From: Antarcticimicrobium sp033791545
Lineage (GTDB): Bacteria; Pseudomonadota; Alphaproteobacteria; Rhodobacterales; Rhodobacteraceae
Direction: 5' to 3'
DNA length: 64,000 nucleotides
NCBI GenBank assembly: GCA_033791545.1
Contig: JASJGL010000020.1
Location: forward strand, 28,299-92,298
Shown here: positions 17,460 to 24,892 of the stretch, one piece after another
Layout: each line of letters begins with the position of its first letter
How positions within the stretch are numbered: position 1 is the first letter of the stretch
The notes under the pieces: model-generated
The model's database searches: none
What the model was told of the DNA's origin: nothing
Seen by the model: the letters and a program-made list of their open reading frames with translations, nothing else
Made by a program: the position numbers and the translations under genes

Positions 17460-19223
17460 CTATGAGGTTACCTGTTCCCGGAGAATTGACGCGGTAAGCG
17501 AGATCATCAGGTAGATACCGGAAAAAATCAGGAATGCCAAAATCGTATTCTCGAACTTGCGCGGATAGGCGGGATCCTGACTGGCGACCGGTTCAACCGA
17601 GGTGGTGAGATAGCGCACCTGGCGGTTGGCCTCCATCCGGGTCTGTTCCACCTGTTGCAGCGCGGATTGCAGCATCATGTCGCGGGTTGCAAGGTCGGCC
17701 TGCGCCATCTGGATCCGGACGCTGAGCTGTGCCAGAGAATTTTCGCCCTGAGAGGCATCGACCATCCGTTTGTTCAGCCGTGCCAGCAACGCCTCCAGTC
17801 GGCGCACATCGCCTTGCGCGCCATCGACCTTGGCCCGGTTGGGGTGGCTGTTGTCCATCAGCGCGGCCAGCTCAAGCTGCTTTTCCTGAAGCTGCATCTC
17901 GATTCGGTTGATTTGTCCGCGCAGCGTCGCGATCACGCCCTCGGGGTCAAGGATTGCGCCTTTTTGCTGCAAGCCGACCAGCGCCTCTTGGGCCTTGCTC
18001 CGCTCATCCTGGGCGTTGTCAAAGCTGGTGAGCGCATCCTGCATCTGGTCGGATCGTTTCTGTTCGCTCAGACGGTTCACTCGATCTTCGGCATAGGAGA
18101 GCAGCGAGCGGGCGAAATTGGCACTGATCCCGGGGTCGGCGGCGGCCACCTCCAGTCGGATCACGCCTTCGGTCGGGTCGAAACCGATTTTCACGAATTT
18201 CGAATAGAGCCTGTAGGCCTGCTCGTTGGTCGGGTTCTCGGGCAAGCGTTGAATCGGGTCGATCCAGCTTTGGGTGAAATGCGTCTTGAACCCTTCGTCC
18301 TTGTCCAGGCGCAGCATCGCGTCCTTGGATTGCAGATAGGACTGAACCGCGATCGAATCCTGGCTGGTGGCAAATTGGGTGCCGCTGAGCAGGCTGCCCA
18401 GCCCGGTGCCGCCGCCGGTATTGTCCGCCTTGAGGATCAGGAATTCCGATTTGGTGGCGTACATCGGCGTGGCCACGGCATAGAAATACCAGCCTGCCAA
18501 GAGTGTCGGCAGCATCACAAAGAATGCCAGCCGGGTCATCAACAGGACCATCTTCTTGTGCCGACGCCGGGCGAGATCGCGCTGGATCGTGCCGATTTCC
18601 AGATCGCGTTCCTCTGACGGGCTCATCTCGGTCGAGGGCAGGGTCTGTTTGTCGCTGGGCACCGTCTGCGGCAGCTGAACGTGTTCTTTCGGGGGGCTGT
18701 CGTCGGCGTGCTGTCCTGCGGCGCTGTTGGGCACCACCAGTTCCAGCATGTTCGAGCGCTGGAACGGATCAATTCCCTGTTGCCGGAGCAGGCGAACCGC
18801 GTCGAAATCCGATGTGGCCGGCAGATTGTGCTTTTGCGCCACGCGGCGGGCCATGCGCAACTGGCGCCCGGTCAGCCCTTCGCGGCGGATGCCATCAATG
18901 GTCGCCTCGGTGGTGGTCTCACGGGCCGAAGATACCTGACCGCTCTGGGCAGCGGCGGGGGCCGGCTCGGGCGGGGGGCTTTGGGGGGCGCGCGTGGCAG
19001 AGTCCGCGTCAATCGATGGGGCTGCGGCGGCGTGCGCGGCCCTGGGGGGGCGCGGCGCGCTGGCGTCAGCGGCGGAGGGGACGGCGCGCGGGCGCAGTCG
19101 CTCTGTCGCCGGCGGTTCGATGCCGGCGGCGCTGCCGCTGTTCGCGCCCTCAGGCGCAGTGCTTTGCGCGGGGGCGGGATTGCGACGAATGCGGAATTTT
19201 TTAGCCTTGGGTTTCGTAGTCAT
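17460..19223 (-). CDS. kpsE: Capsule polysaccharide export inner-membrane protein, KpsE/CtrB-like, with long N-terminal extension
   Basis: A 587-residue polysaccharide co-polymerase-type protein. Residues 1-110 are Pro/Ala-rich and low complexity. Residues 115-165 form a small helical module (GLTGRQLRMARRVAQKHNLP). A first membrane helix is at about 233-258 and a second near the C-terminus (NTILAFLIFSGIYLMIS). Between them is a periplasmic coiled-coil region (about 390-520). E. coli KpsE is about 380 residues, so the extra 200 are N-terminal and cytoplasmic. It spans the periplasm between the KpsMT ABC transporter and the outer-membrane exporter. The start overlaps the end of kpsT by 23 nt. 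Confidence 0.86.
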   Translation of the reverse strand: MTTKPKAKKFRIRRNPAPAQSTAPEGANSGSAAGIEPPATERLRPRAVPSAADASAPRPPRAAHAAAAPSIDADSATRAPQSPPPEPAPAAAQSGQVSSARETTTEATIDGIRREGLTGRQLRMARRVAQKHNLPATSDFDAVRLLRQQGIDPFQRSNMLELVVPNSAAGQHADDSPPKEHVQLPQTVPSDKQTLPSTEMSPSEERDLEIGTIQRDLARRRHKKMVLLMTRLAFFVMLPTLLAGWYFYAVATPMYATKSEFLILKADNTGGGTGLGSLLSGTQFATSQDSIAVQSYLQSKDAMLRLDKDEGFKTHFTQSWIDPIQRLPENPTNEQAYRLYSKFVKIGFDPTEGVIRLEVAAADPGISANFARSLLSYAEDRVNRLSEQKRSDQMQDALTSFDNAQDERSKAQEALVGLQQKGAILDPEGVIATLRGQINRIEMQLQEKQLELAALMDNSHPNRAKVDGAQGDVRRLEALLARLNKRMVDASQGENSLAQLSVRIQMAQADLATRDMMLQSALQQVEQTRMEANRQVRYLTTSVEPVASQDPAYPRKFENTILAFLIFSGIYLMISLTASILREQVTS

Positions 19224-19860
19224 AAAGCTGTTTTGCCTCTTCCAAGGTGTCGAACATGTGCAATTTGCCGTTCATCAGAACCGCAGCAGAGCGGGCGAAT
19301 TTTTCCAGCGTGGCGGCCTGGTGCGATACGATCACGATGGTGGTCGTGCGCAGCCGCTCCTTCAGGATGGCCCCGGCCTTTCGGTTGAATTCCACGTCAG
19401 TGGTGCTCGGCATACCTTCATCAATCAGATAAATGTCAAAATCCAGCGCCAGCATCAATGCAAATGAAAACCGCGCCCGCATCCCCGAGGAATAGGTGCC
19501 GATCGGTTGATCGAAATATTCGCCCAGATTGCAAAGCCAGCGGCAATAGGCCTCGACGTAATCGGGGTCCATACCATAGAGCTTGGCAATATAGCGGCTG
19601 TTTTCCATCGCGGAAACCCGGCTGACCACCCCGCCCATGAAACCGAGCGGGAACGAGATCTTGCACCGGCGCCGGATTTCACCTTCGTCGGGTTTTTCCA
19701 GCCCTGCCATCATGTTGATCAGCGTGGTCTTGCCGGTGCCGTTGGGCGCGAGAATGCCTAGCGAACGACCGATCTCGACCCGGAAGGAGACCTGGTCAAG
19801 GATCACTTTGCGGCGAGTGCCGGTCCAGTAGGATTTGCTGACGTTTTCAAATTCAAGCAT
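19201..19860 (-). CDS. kpsT: Capsule polysaccharide export ABC ATPase, KpsT-like
   Basis: A 219-residue ATPase driving capsule export. MLEFENVSKSYWTGT opens the typical short KpsT fold. Walker A is APNGTGKTT (Ala where Gly is usual), the signature is YSSGMRARFSF, and Walker B is IYLIDEGMPSTTD with the catalytic Glu. A switch His follows in IVSHQA. The start at 19860 is chosen by homology; in-frame codons upstream look non-coding. The partner permease KpsM is not adjacent or anywhere in the window. It is first gene of the kpsT-kpsE-kdsA-mutase operon. Confidence 0.9.
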   Translation of the reverse strand: MLEFENVSKSYWTGTRRKVILDQVSFRVEIGRSLGILAPNGTGKTTLINMMAGLEKPDEGEIRRRCKISFPLGFMGGVVSRVSAMENSRYIAKLYGMDPDYVEAYCRWLCNLGEYFDQPIGTYSSGMRARFSFALMLALDFDIYLIDEGMPSTTDVEFNRKAGAILKERLRTTTIVIVSHQAATLEKFARSAAVLMNGKLHMFDTLEEAKQLYDYETQG

Positions 19861-20194
19861 GTTTTTATCCGGTGCTGCCGATGCAGTCGCGGGGGCCCCT
19901 GTCTGTTTTTGTGTTCTGGCGTCTGCTCTTGCCTGCCCTCCTTCACAGAGGAGTATCAACGGCCTACAATCCGAATTTGGCTACATTATGTCGAAACGTG
20001 AAACAAAAAGCCAACAAGATTAGGGCCGAAATGGGGCAGAGTGCCCCGGTGGGGCTGTGATGCTGGCCGGGTTCCCGTACCAGCGGGCCTGAATTGGAGG
20101 TAAGAATATTGTTTCCAACTTGGAAACTTTGCGTGCGGGGCATTCTCGCCCGGCCGGCCTCGGCGACCGCAGCAAAACCCGGATCAGAGCGGCG
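19861..20194. promoter_or_regulatory. Divergent control region between kpsT and the UDG-family gene
   Basis: No gene is seen here. The region holds a 6-bp GGGGCA/TGCCCC hairpin (20033-20047) and a perfect 17-bp palindrome GTTTCCAACTTGGAAAC at 20111-20127. Promoters for the leftward capsule operon and the rightward UDG gene should both lie in it. On the reverse strand TATTCT next to the palindrome is a possible -10 box for the capsule operon. Confidence 0.5.
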
Positions 20195-20833
20195 ATGAGC
20201 AGGAAGATGAGCACGTCGGAGGAGAGGGCAGGGGATCTGGTGCGCGAGATCGAAGCTTGCACCCTGTGTGCAGAGCGGTTCGCGGCCACCGCGACGGCGC
20301 ATGTGCCGCGCCCGGTGGTGTGGTTTCGCCCCTCGGCGCGTATTTTGATTGCCGGTCAGGCCCCGGGCGCGCGGGTGCAGGCCTCGGGGCGGCCGTTCAC
20401 GGACCCGTCCGGCGACCGGTTGCGCGACTGGTTGGGGATGGATGCGGCGACCTTCTATGACCTGACCCGCGTGGCGGTGGTGCCGATGGCTTTTTGTTTC
20501 CCAGGCTACAACGATCGCAAGGCCGATCTGCCGCCGCCGCCGATCTGCGCGCGAACGTGGCACGGGCGGGTGATGGCGGCGCTGGACAAGATAGAGCTGA
20601 CGGTGCTGGTCGGCGGGCATGCGCAGCGTTGGCACATGGGGGCCAAGACCCCGATGAGCAATACGGTGACCGACACCGTAGCCCAATGGCGCGCCCATGC
20701 GCCGCGCGTCTTCCCCTTGCCTCATCCGTCGTGGCGCAATACCGCATGGCTGAAGAAAAACCCCTGGTTCGAGGCCGAGCTGCTGCCGGTGCTGCGGGGC
20801 CGGGTGCAAGAGGTGCTGAATGATGAACGCTGA
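20195..20833 (+). CDS. Uracil-DNA glycosylase superfamily protein
   Basis: A 212-residue protein with the UDG fold motifs: AGQAPGARVQASGRPFTDPSG (motif A region, about residues 53-72) and LPHPSWRN (about 172-179). These are related to the family 4/UdgX branch more than to Ung, although the four Fe-S cysteines of family 4 are not all evident; only CTLC near the start and a few scattered Cys are seen. Uracil excision is therefore plausible but unproven. The start could be 20195 or 20207. The stop overlaps the next gene by 14 nt. Confidence 0.8.
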   Translation: MSRKMSTSEERAGDLVREIEACTLCAERFAATATAHVPRPVVWFRPSARILIAGQAPGARVQASGRPFTDPSGDRLRDWLGMDAATFYDLTRVAVVPMAFCFPGYNDRKADLPPPPICARTWHGRVMAALDKIELTVLVGGHAQRWHMGAKTPMSNTVTDTVAQWRAHAPRVFPLPHPSWRNTAWLKKNPWFEAELLPVLRGRVQEVLNDER

Positions 20834-21614
20834 AACACCGATCGACGCCGCCCACGCGGCGATGGAAGGCCAGCCTGAGGATGGCGCCGCGCGGCTGCGG
20901 TTTTATGAACGGGTCGCCGATGCCGAGCTGTTCCTGTTGCTGACCGAAGAGGCGCAGGGTGAGAATGTCTCGCCCGAGCTGTTCACACTGGAGGCCGGGC
21001 GTTTCGTTCTGGCCTTTGATCGCGAGGATCGGCTGGCGCAGTTCACCGGCCAGCCGGCGCCCTATGTGGCGCTGTCGGGGCGGGTGCTGGCGCAGATGTT
21101 GGCGGGGCAGGGGATCGGGCTGGGGCTCAACCTCGACGTTGCCCCGTCCGCGATTCTGGTGCCAGCGGAGGCGATGGATTGGTTGCAGCAGACACTGGGC
21201 AACGCGCCGGAAGAGACCGAGGCGCAGTTCTCGGAATTCACCGCGCCGACCGGCCTGCCCGAGTCGCTGATCGAAGCCTTGGATGCAAAGCTCGCCACCG
21301 CCGCAGGGCTGGCGCAGGCGGCGTATCTGGTGGGCACCGTTGATGCCACCGGCGGGCGCGGGCATCTGTTGGGCTTCATTGATGCGCTGGAACCGGCGCG
21401 CGGTGCGCTGGCCAATGCCGCGAGCGAAGCGCTGACCTTTTCCGGGATCGAGGCCGGGGCGATGGATGTGGGCTTTTTCACCGGTGATGCGTCGGTGACG
21501 GCCAAACTTGCCGCTGTCGGGTTGCGCTTTGATCTGCCGCAGCCGCAGATGCCCGAGCGTATCGCCCCCGCCGCCCCGGGCAGCGATCCGGACAAGCCGC
21601 CGATCCTGCGGTGA
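20820..21614 (+). CDS. SseB-family protein
   Basis: A 264-residue protein with the SseB N-terminal domain: LRFYERVADAELFLLLTEE, then FVLAFDREDRLAQFTGQPAPYVALSG and NLDVAPSAILVPAEAMDWL. A C-terminal region resembles SseB-C (FIDALEPARGALANAASEAL). The precise function is unknown. It overlaps the UDG-family gene and starts at ATGATG, so the two are co-translated. The second ATG at 20823 is an equal alternative. Confidence 0.86.
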   Translation: MMNAETPIDAAHAAMEGQPEDGAARLRFYERVADAELFLLLTEEAQGENVSPELFTLEAGRFVLAFDREDRLAQFTGQPAPYVALSGRVLAQMLAGQGIGLGLNLDVAPSAILVPAEAMDWLQQTLGNAPEETEAQFSEFTAPTGLPESLIEALDAKLATAAGLAQAAYLVGTVDATGGRGHLLGFIDALEPARGALANAASEALTFSGIEAGAMDVGFFTGDASVTAKLAAVGLRFDLPQPQMPERIAPAAPGSDPDKPPILR

Positions 21615-21680
21615 TGACACCAGAGCCGGATCGGTCCGCGGTTTGTTCACACCACGCGCATGGCGTGATGTGTTGTCGCT

Positions 21681-21706
21681 GGCCCCGATGCGCTTTGACC
21701 GGGGCC
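21681..21706. terminator. Hairpin between convergent sseB-like and terB-like genes
   Basis: GGCCCCG (21681-21687) pairs with CGGGGCC (21700-21706) around a 12-nt loop, midway between the stops of two convergent genes. No T-run follows on either strand, so it may be a bidirectional terminator of modest strength. Confidence 0.4.
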
Positions 21707-21717
21707 GCAGGGGTGGC

Positions 21718-22140
21718 TCAGGTCAGGTGACGGGCGCGGGCCCCGCGTTCGATTGCCGCCGCGTGCAGCCGGTCGAGGTTCAGCTCATAGCGGATCTCTT
21801 CCAGCAGCCGCAGTTCGGACTCGGCCAGCCTGCCGTCGGCGGCGGCAACATCGCAGGCCAGCGCATAGGCGGTCTCGAACAGGCGTTCGGGCAGGTCGTC
21901 GCGGAGCAGGCCGAACAGAGCGTCCAGCCCGTCCTCCTGCTCGAACAGGTCGAACACCATCTGTGACATGATGTTCATCCGGTCGATATCATAGCCGGCA
22001 AAGACCGGCAGGTGATTGACTGCCGCCTGAATCTTGACCAACTCGGCGGTTCGGATGTTTTCGTCAGAGGCGGAAACGGCGATCATCAGGGCAACGAGAC
22101 AGTCCTGCGCGCTTAGCACGTTCTGGTCTGGATTGGTCAT
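21718..22140 (-). CDS. TerB-family (tellurite resistance-like) protein
   Basis: A 140-residue all-helical protein with the TerB layout: LVALMIAVSASDENIRTAELVKI near residue 15, and the second acidic site ALACDVAAADGRLAESELRLLEEI near 95. The Asp/Glu residues in the two sites are the metal-binding positions of the family. No other ter genes are nearby, so tellurite resistance is not implied. AGGAG (22147-22151) lies 6 nt before the ATG at 22140. A 20-nt tandem duplication sits directly upstream of that ribosome site. Confidence 0.85.
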   Translation of the reverse strand: MTNPDQNVLSAQDCLVALMIAVSASDENIRTAELVKIQAAVNHLPVFAGYDIDRMNIMSQMVFDLFEQEDGLDALFGLLRDDLPERLFETAYALACDVAAADGRLAESELRLLEEIRYELNLDRLHAAAIERGARARHLT

Positions 22141-22151
22141 GGGGCGCTCCT

Positions 22152-22191
22152 TTGGCTTGCGCATGTTGCAGTTGGCTAGCGCATGTTGCAG
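22152..22191. repeat. Two tandem 20-nt copies in the terB-like leader
   Basis: TTGGCTTGCGCATGTTGCAG at 22152-22171 is repeated at 22172-22191 with a single T-to-A change. On the reverse strand the duplication ends right at the AGGAG ribosome site of the terB-like gene. It lies in the divergent terB/lysK control region. Confidence 0.9.
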
Positions 22192-22280
22192 TGCAGAATA
22201 TTGACGCGCCAGCGCCAGCACAATAGGTAGCGGCGCATGGTCGCGTGCGAATGCGCGGCCCAGACCCTTCGGAGAATATG

Positions 22281-23855
22281 ATGTCGGACCTGCGCGAAGC
22301 TGCCCTGCAATCGAAAGCCTGGCCTTTTGAAGAAGCGCGCCGGGTGCTCAAACGGTATGAGAAGACGCCACCGGAAAAGGGCTATGTCTTGTTCGAGACC
22401 GGCTATGGGCCGTCGGGGCTGCCCCATATCGGCACCTTTGGCGAGGTGCTGCGCACCACGATGATCCGCCATGCCTTTGAAGTGATCTGCGACATTCCCA
22501 CCCGGTTGATCTGTTTTTCCGACGATCTGGACGGGATGCGCAAGGTTCCAAGCAACGTGCCGAACCAGGAGATGTTGCAACAGCATCTGCAAATGCCGCT
22601 GACCCGTGTACCGGACCCGTTTGGCACCCATGACAGCTTTGGCGATCACAACAACGCCATGCTGCGCCGGTTTCTGGACACCTTCGGGTTTGAGTATGAA
22701 TTCTATTCGGCGACCGAGTTTTATGGCTCGGGTCAGTTCGACGAGGTGCTGAAGCGCGCGGTCGACAAATACGACGACGTCATGAAGGTGATGCTGAAAA
22801 GCCTGCGCGAAGAGCGCCGCCAGACCTATTCGATCTTCCTGCCGATCCACCCGGAAACCGGTCGCGTGCTTTACGTGCCGATGAAAGAGGTGAACAAGGA
22901 AAACTATACCATCACCTTTGACGACGAGGACGGCAAGGAGTGGACGCTGCCGGTCACCGGCGGCAACGTCAAGCTGCAGTGGAAGCCGGACTTTGGCGCG
23001 CGCTGGGCGGCGTTGGGTGTGGATTTCGAGATGTATGGCAAGGACCATTCGACCAACACGCCGATCTATGATCGCATCTGCGAGATTCTGGGCCAGCGCA
23101 AGCCGGAGCATTTCTCCTATGAGCTGTTCCTGGACGAGAACGGCCAGAAAATTTCGAAAAGCTCGGGCAACGGGATCAGCATCGATGAATGGCTGAGCTA
23201 TGCCAGCACCGAGAGCCTGAGCTATTTCATGTATCAAAAGCCGAAGACCGCCAAGCGGATGTACTTTGACGTGATCCCCAAGGCCGTCGACGAGTACCAC
23301 CAACAGCTGCGCGCCTATGCCGGGCAGGACGCCAAGGCACGGTTGAACAATCCGGTCTATCACATCCACAGCGGTGACGTGCCGCAAAGCAATATGGTGG
23401 TGCCGTTCGCGATGCTGCTGAACCTTGCGTCGGTGGCCTCGGCCGAGGACAAGCAGACGCTGTGGGGGTTCATGCGCCGCTATGCGCCCGACGCCAGCCC
23501 CGAGACGCATCCCGATCTGGATGCCGCCGCCGGGTTCGCGGTGAAGTATTACGAGGATTTCGTCAAACCGCACCGGGTCTATCGTGCGCCGACAGAGGTT
23601 GAGCGCGAGGCGCTGGTGGAATTGCGTGATGCCTTGGCCGCCTATGACGGGCCGGTCGAGGACGAGGCGTTGCAATCCATCGTCTACGGGGTTGGGCGCG
23701 AGAAGTTCGACCCGCTGCGCGACTGGTTCACGGCGCTTTACGAGGTGCTGCTGGGAGCCTCGCAGGGGCCGCGGTTCGGCGGGTTCATCGCGCTTTACGG
23801 TGTTGCCGAGACGGTGGCCTTGATCGACAAGGCACTGGCGGGGGAGCTGGGCTGA
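22281..23855 (+). CDS. lysK: Lysyl-tRNA synthetase, class I
   Basis: A 524-residue class I LysRS, the archaeal-type enzyme standard in many Alphaproteobacteria. The HIGH motif variant is GPSGLPHIGTFGE (about residue 40) and the KMSKS variant is KISKSSGN (about 290). FSDDLDGMRKVPSN and the C-terminal anticodon-binding region also match. GGAGA lies 6 nt before the ATG at 22281; an ATG directly before it (22278) is possible. The stop is 4 nt from the stop of the convergent CHAD gene. Confidence 0.96.
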   Translation: MSDLREAALQSKAWPFEEARRVLKRYEKTPPEKGYVLFETGYGPSGLPHIGTFGEVLRTTMIRHAFEVICDIPTRLICFSDDLDGMRKVPSNVPNQEMLQQHLQMPLTRVPDPFGTHDSFGDHNNAMLRRFLDTFGFEYEFYSATEFYGSGQFDEVLKRAVDKYDDVMKVMLKSLREERRQTYSIFLPIHPETGRVLYVPMKEVNKENYTITFDDEDGKEWTLPVTGGNVKLQWKPDFGARWAALGVDFEMYGKDHSTNTPIYDRICEILGQRKPEHFSYELFLDENGQKISKSSGNGISIDEWLSYASTESLSYFMYQKPKTAKRMYFDVIPKAVDEYHQQLRAYAGQDAKARLNNPVYHIHSGDVPQSNMVVPFAMLLNLASVASAEDKQTLWGFMRRYAPDASPETHPDLDAAAGFAVKYYEDFVKPHRVYRAPTEVEREALVELRDALAAYDGPVEDEALQSIVYGVGREKFDPLRDWFTALYEVLLGASQGPRFGGFIALYGVAETVALIDKALAGELG

Positions 23856-23859
23856 ACGC

Positions 23860-24765
23860 CTAGCCCTTTCGCCAATCCTGCCACCAGCGGGTCCAGAGTT
23901 TGGGGAGTTTGCCCGGCTTTTTGTACAGCATCGTCTTGCCAAGGGCGAAGGCGCGGGCCTGCAGCCCGCCCTTGCGTTTGAGGGCGCGCGATTTCAGCTC
24001 CTCAATTCGCCCGGCGGTGACGGCGGTTGGCCGGGTCGCCGCCAGTTTGTCGAGTTTGTCCAGATAGACGGCGGTGTCGTGATACTCGCCCAGCAGATCC
24101 GCAAGCTGTTTGGCGGCCTCGCGGTGGGGCTGCATCCGGTGCGCGTGGATGTCGCGCAGCAGGCGGCTGTGGTACCAGTTGTATTTCACCCGTTTACGCC
24201 ATTCGTGCATGGCCGCGACACTGGGATCTTTGTGCGCGGCCCGGTAGCCGTCGGCGGTGCGGGCCCATGTCAGGGTAAGACCGGCGCGCAGAATATCCTT
24301 GTCCTTGCCCTTGAGGCGCCAGTTGGCGGCCCGCGCGCGCAGCGCCCGCAGCGCCTCGCAAAGCTCGGCGTTCAGATCGGCGGGCAGGGGGCTGTCTCCC
24401 TCGGCCCCCTTGGGGGCCTGCGCCACCAGATGCGCGCGCAACGGGGCGAACCTTGCGGGATCGGGGGCGTCGGTCATCAGCTTGTCATGGGTTTGGATCA
24501 TCACACCGCTGTCGCGCGGACCTGACATCTTGACCGCCAGATCGCGGATCACGGCGTTTTCGCGGGCGTAACCGTCAAAGCCGGGGCGCACCAGCCGCAG
24601 TAGCCCGCGCAGTTTCTTGAAGTGTTTCCGGGTCTGGTGAATCGCCACGTTCGGGTCGGTGCCCGGCGTTGTCAGCTCGGCAAGGGCGGCGTCGATTTGC
24701 TCGCCCGCGATGCGGCGCAGCGCTGCTTGCAGGCTGCGGTCGCGCGGCGTGATGCGATAGGCCAT
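23860..24765 (-). CDS. CHAD domain-containing protein
   Basis: A 301-residue helical, strongly basic protein. The two CHAD halves carry the conserved histidines and basic patches AIHQTRKHFKKLRGLLRLVRPGF (about 40-62) and AAMHEWRKRVKYNWYHSRLLRDI (about 190-212). CHAD proteins bind inorganic polyphosphate. The usual partner CYTH domain is missing both in the protein and nearby. Start at 24765 (MAYRITPRDR); an upstream in-frame ATG at 24792 is less likely. Convergent with lysK. Confidence 0.93.
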   Translation of the reverse strand: MAYRITPRDRSLQAALRRIAGEQIDAALAELTTPGTDPNVAIHQTRKHFKKLRGLLRLVRPGFDGYARENAVIRDLAVKMSGPRDSGVMIQTHDKLMTDAPDPARFAPLRAHLVAQAPKGAEGDSPLPADLNAELCEALRALRARAANWRLKGKDKDILRAGLTLTWARTADGYRAAHKDPSVAAMHEWRKRVKYNWYHSRLLRDIHAHRMQPHREAAKQLADLLGEYHDTAVYLDKLDKLAATRPTAVTAGRIEELKSRALKRKGGLQARAFALGKTMLYKKPGKLPKLWTRWWQDWRKG

Positions 24766-24892
24766 GGGTCTGAGTCCTTTTGCGGATGCCACGGAGGACC
24801 GTAACGGTGGTCTCAGCCGGTGTTAACCCGTTCTCTATACCCGTTTGCGCCGACCGGAATGGCCTCCGGGCGGGTGTTGGAAAGGGATTTTC

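Noticed and set aside
21718..22140. Tellurite-resistance determinant
   Set aside because: TerB folds are common without terC, terD or other ter genes; none are present here.
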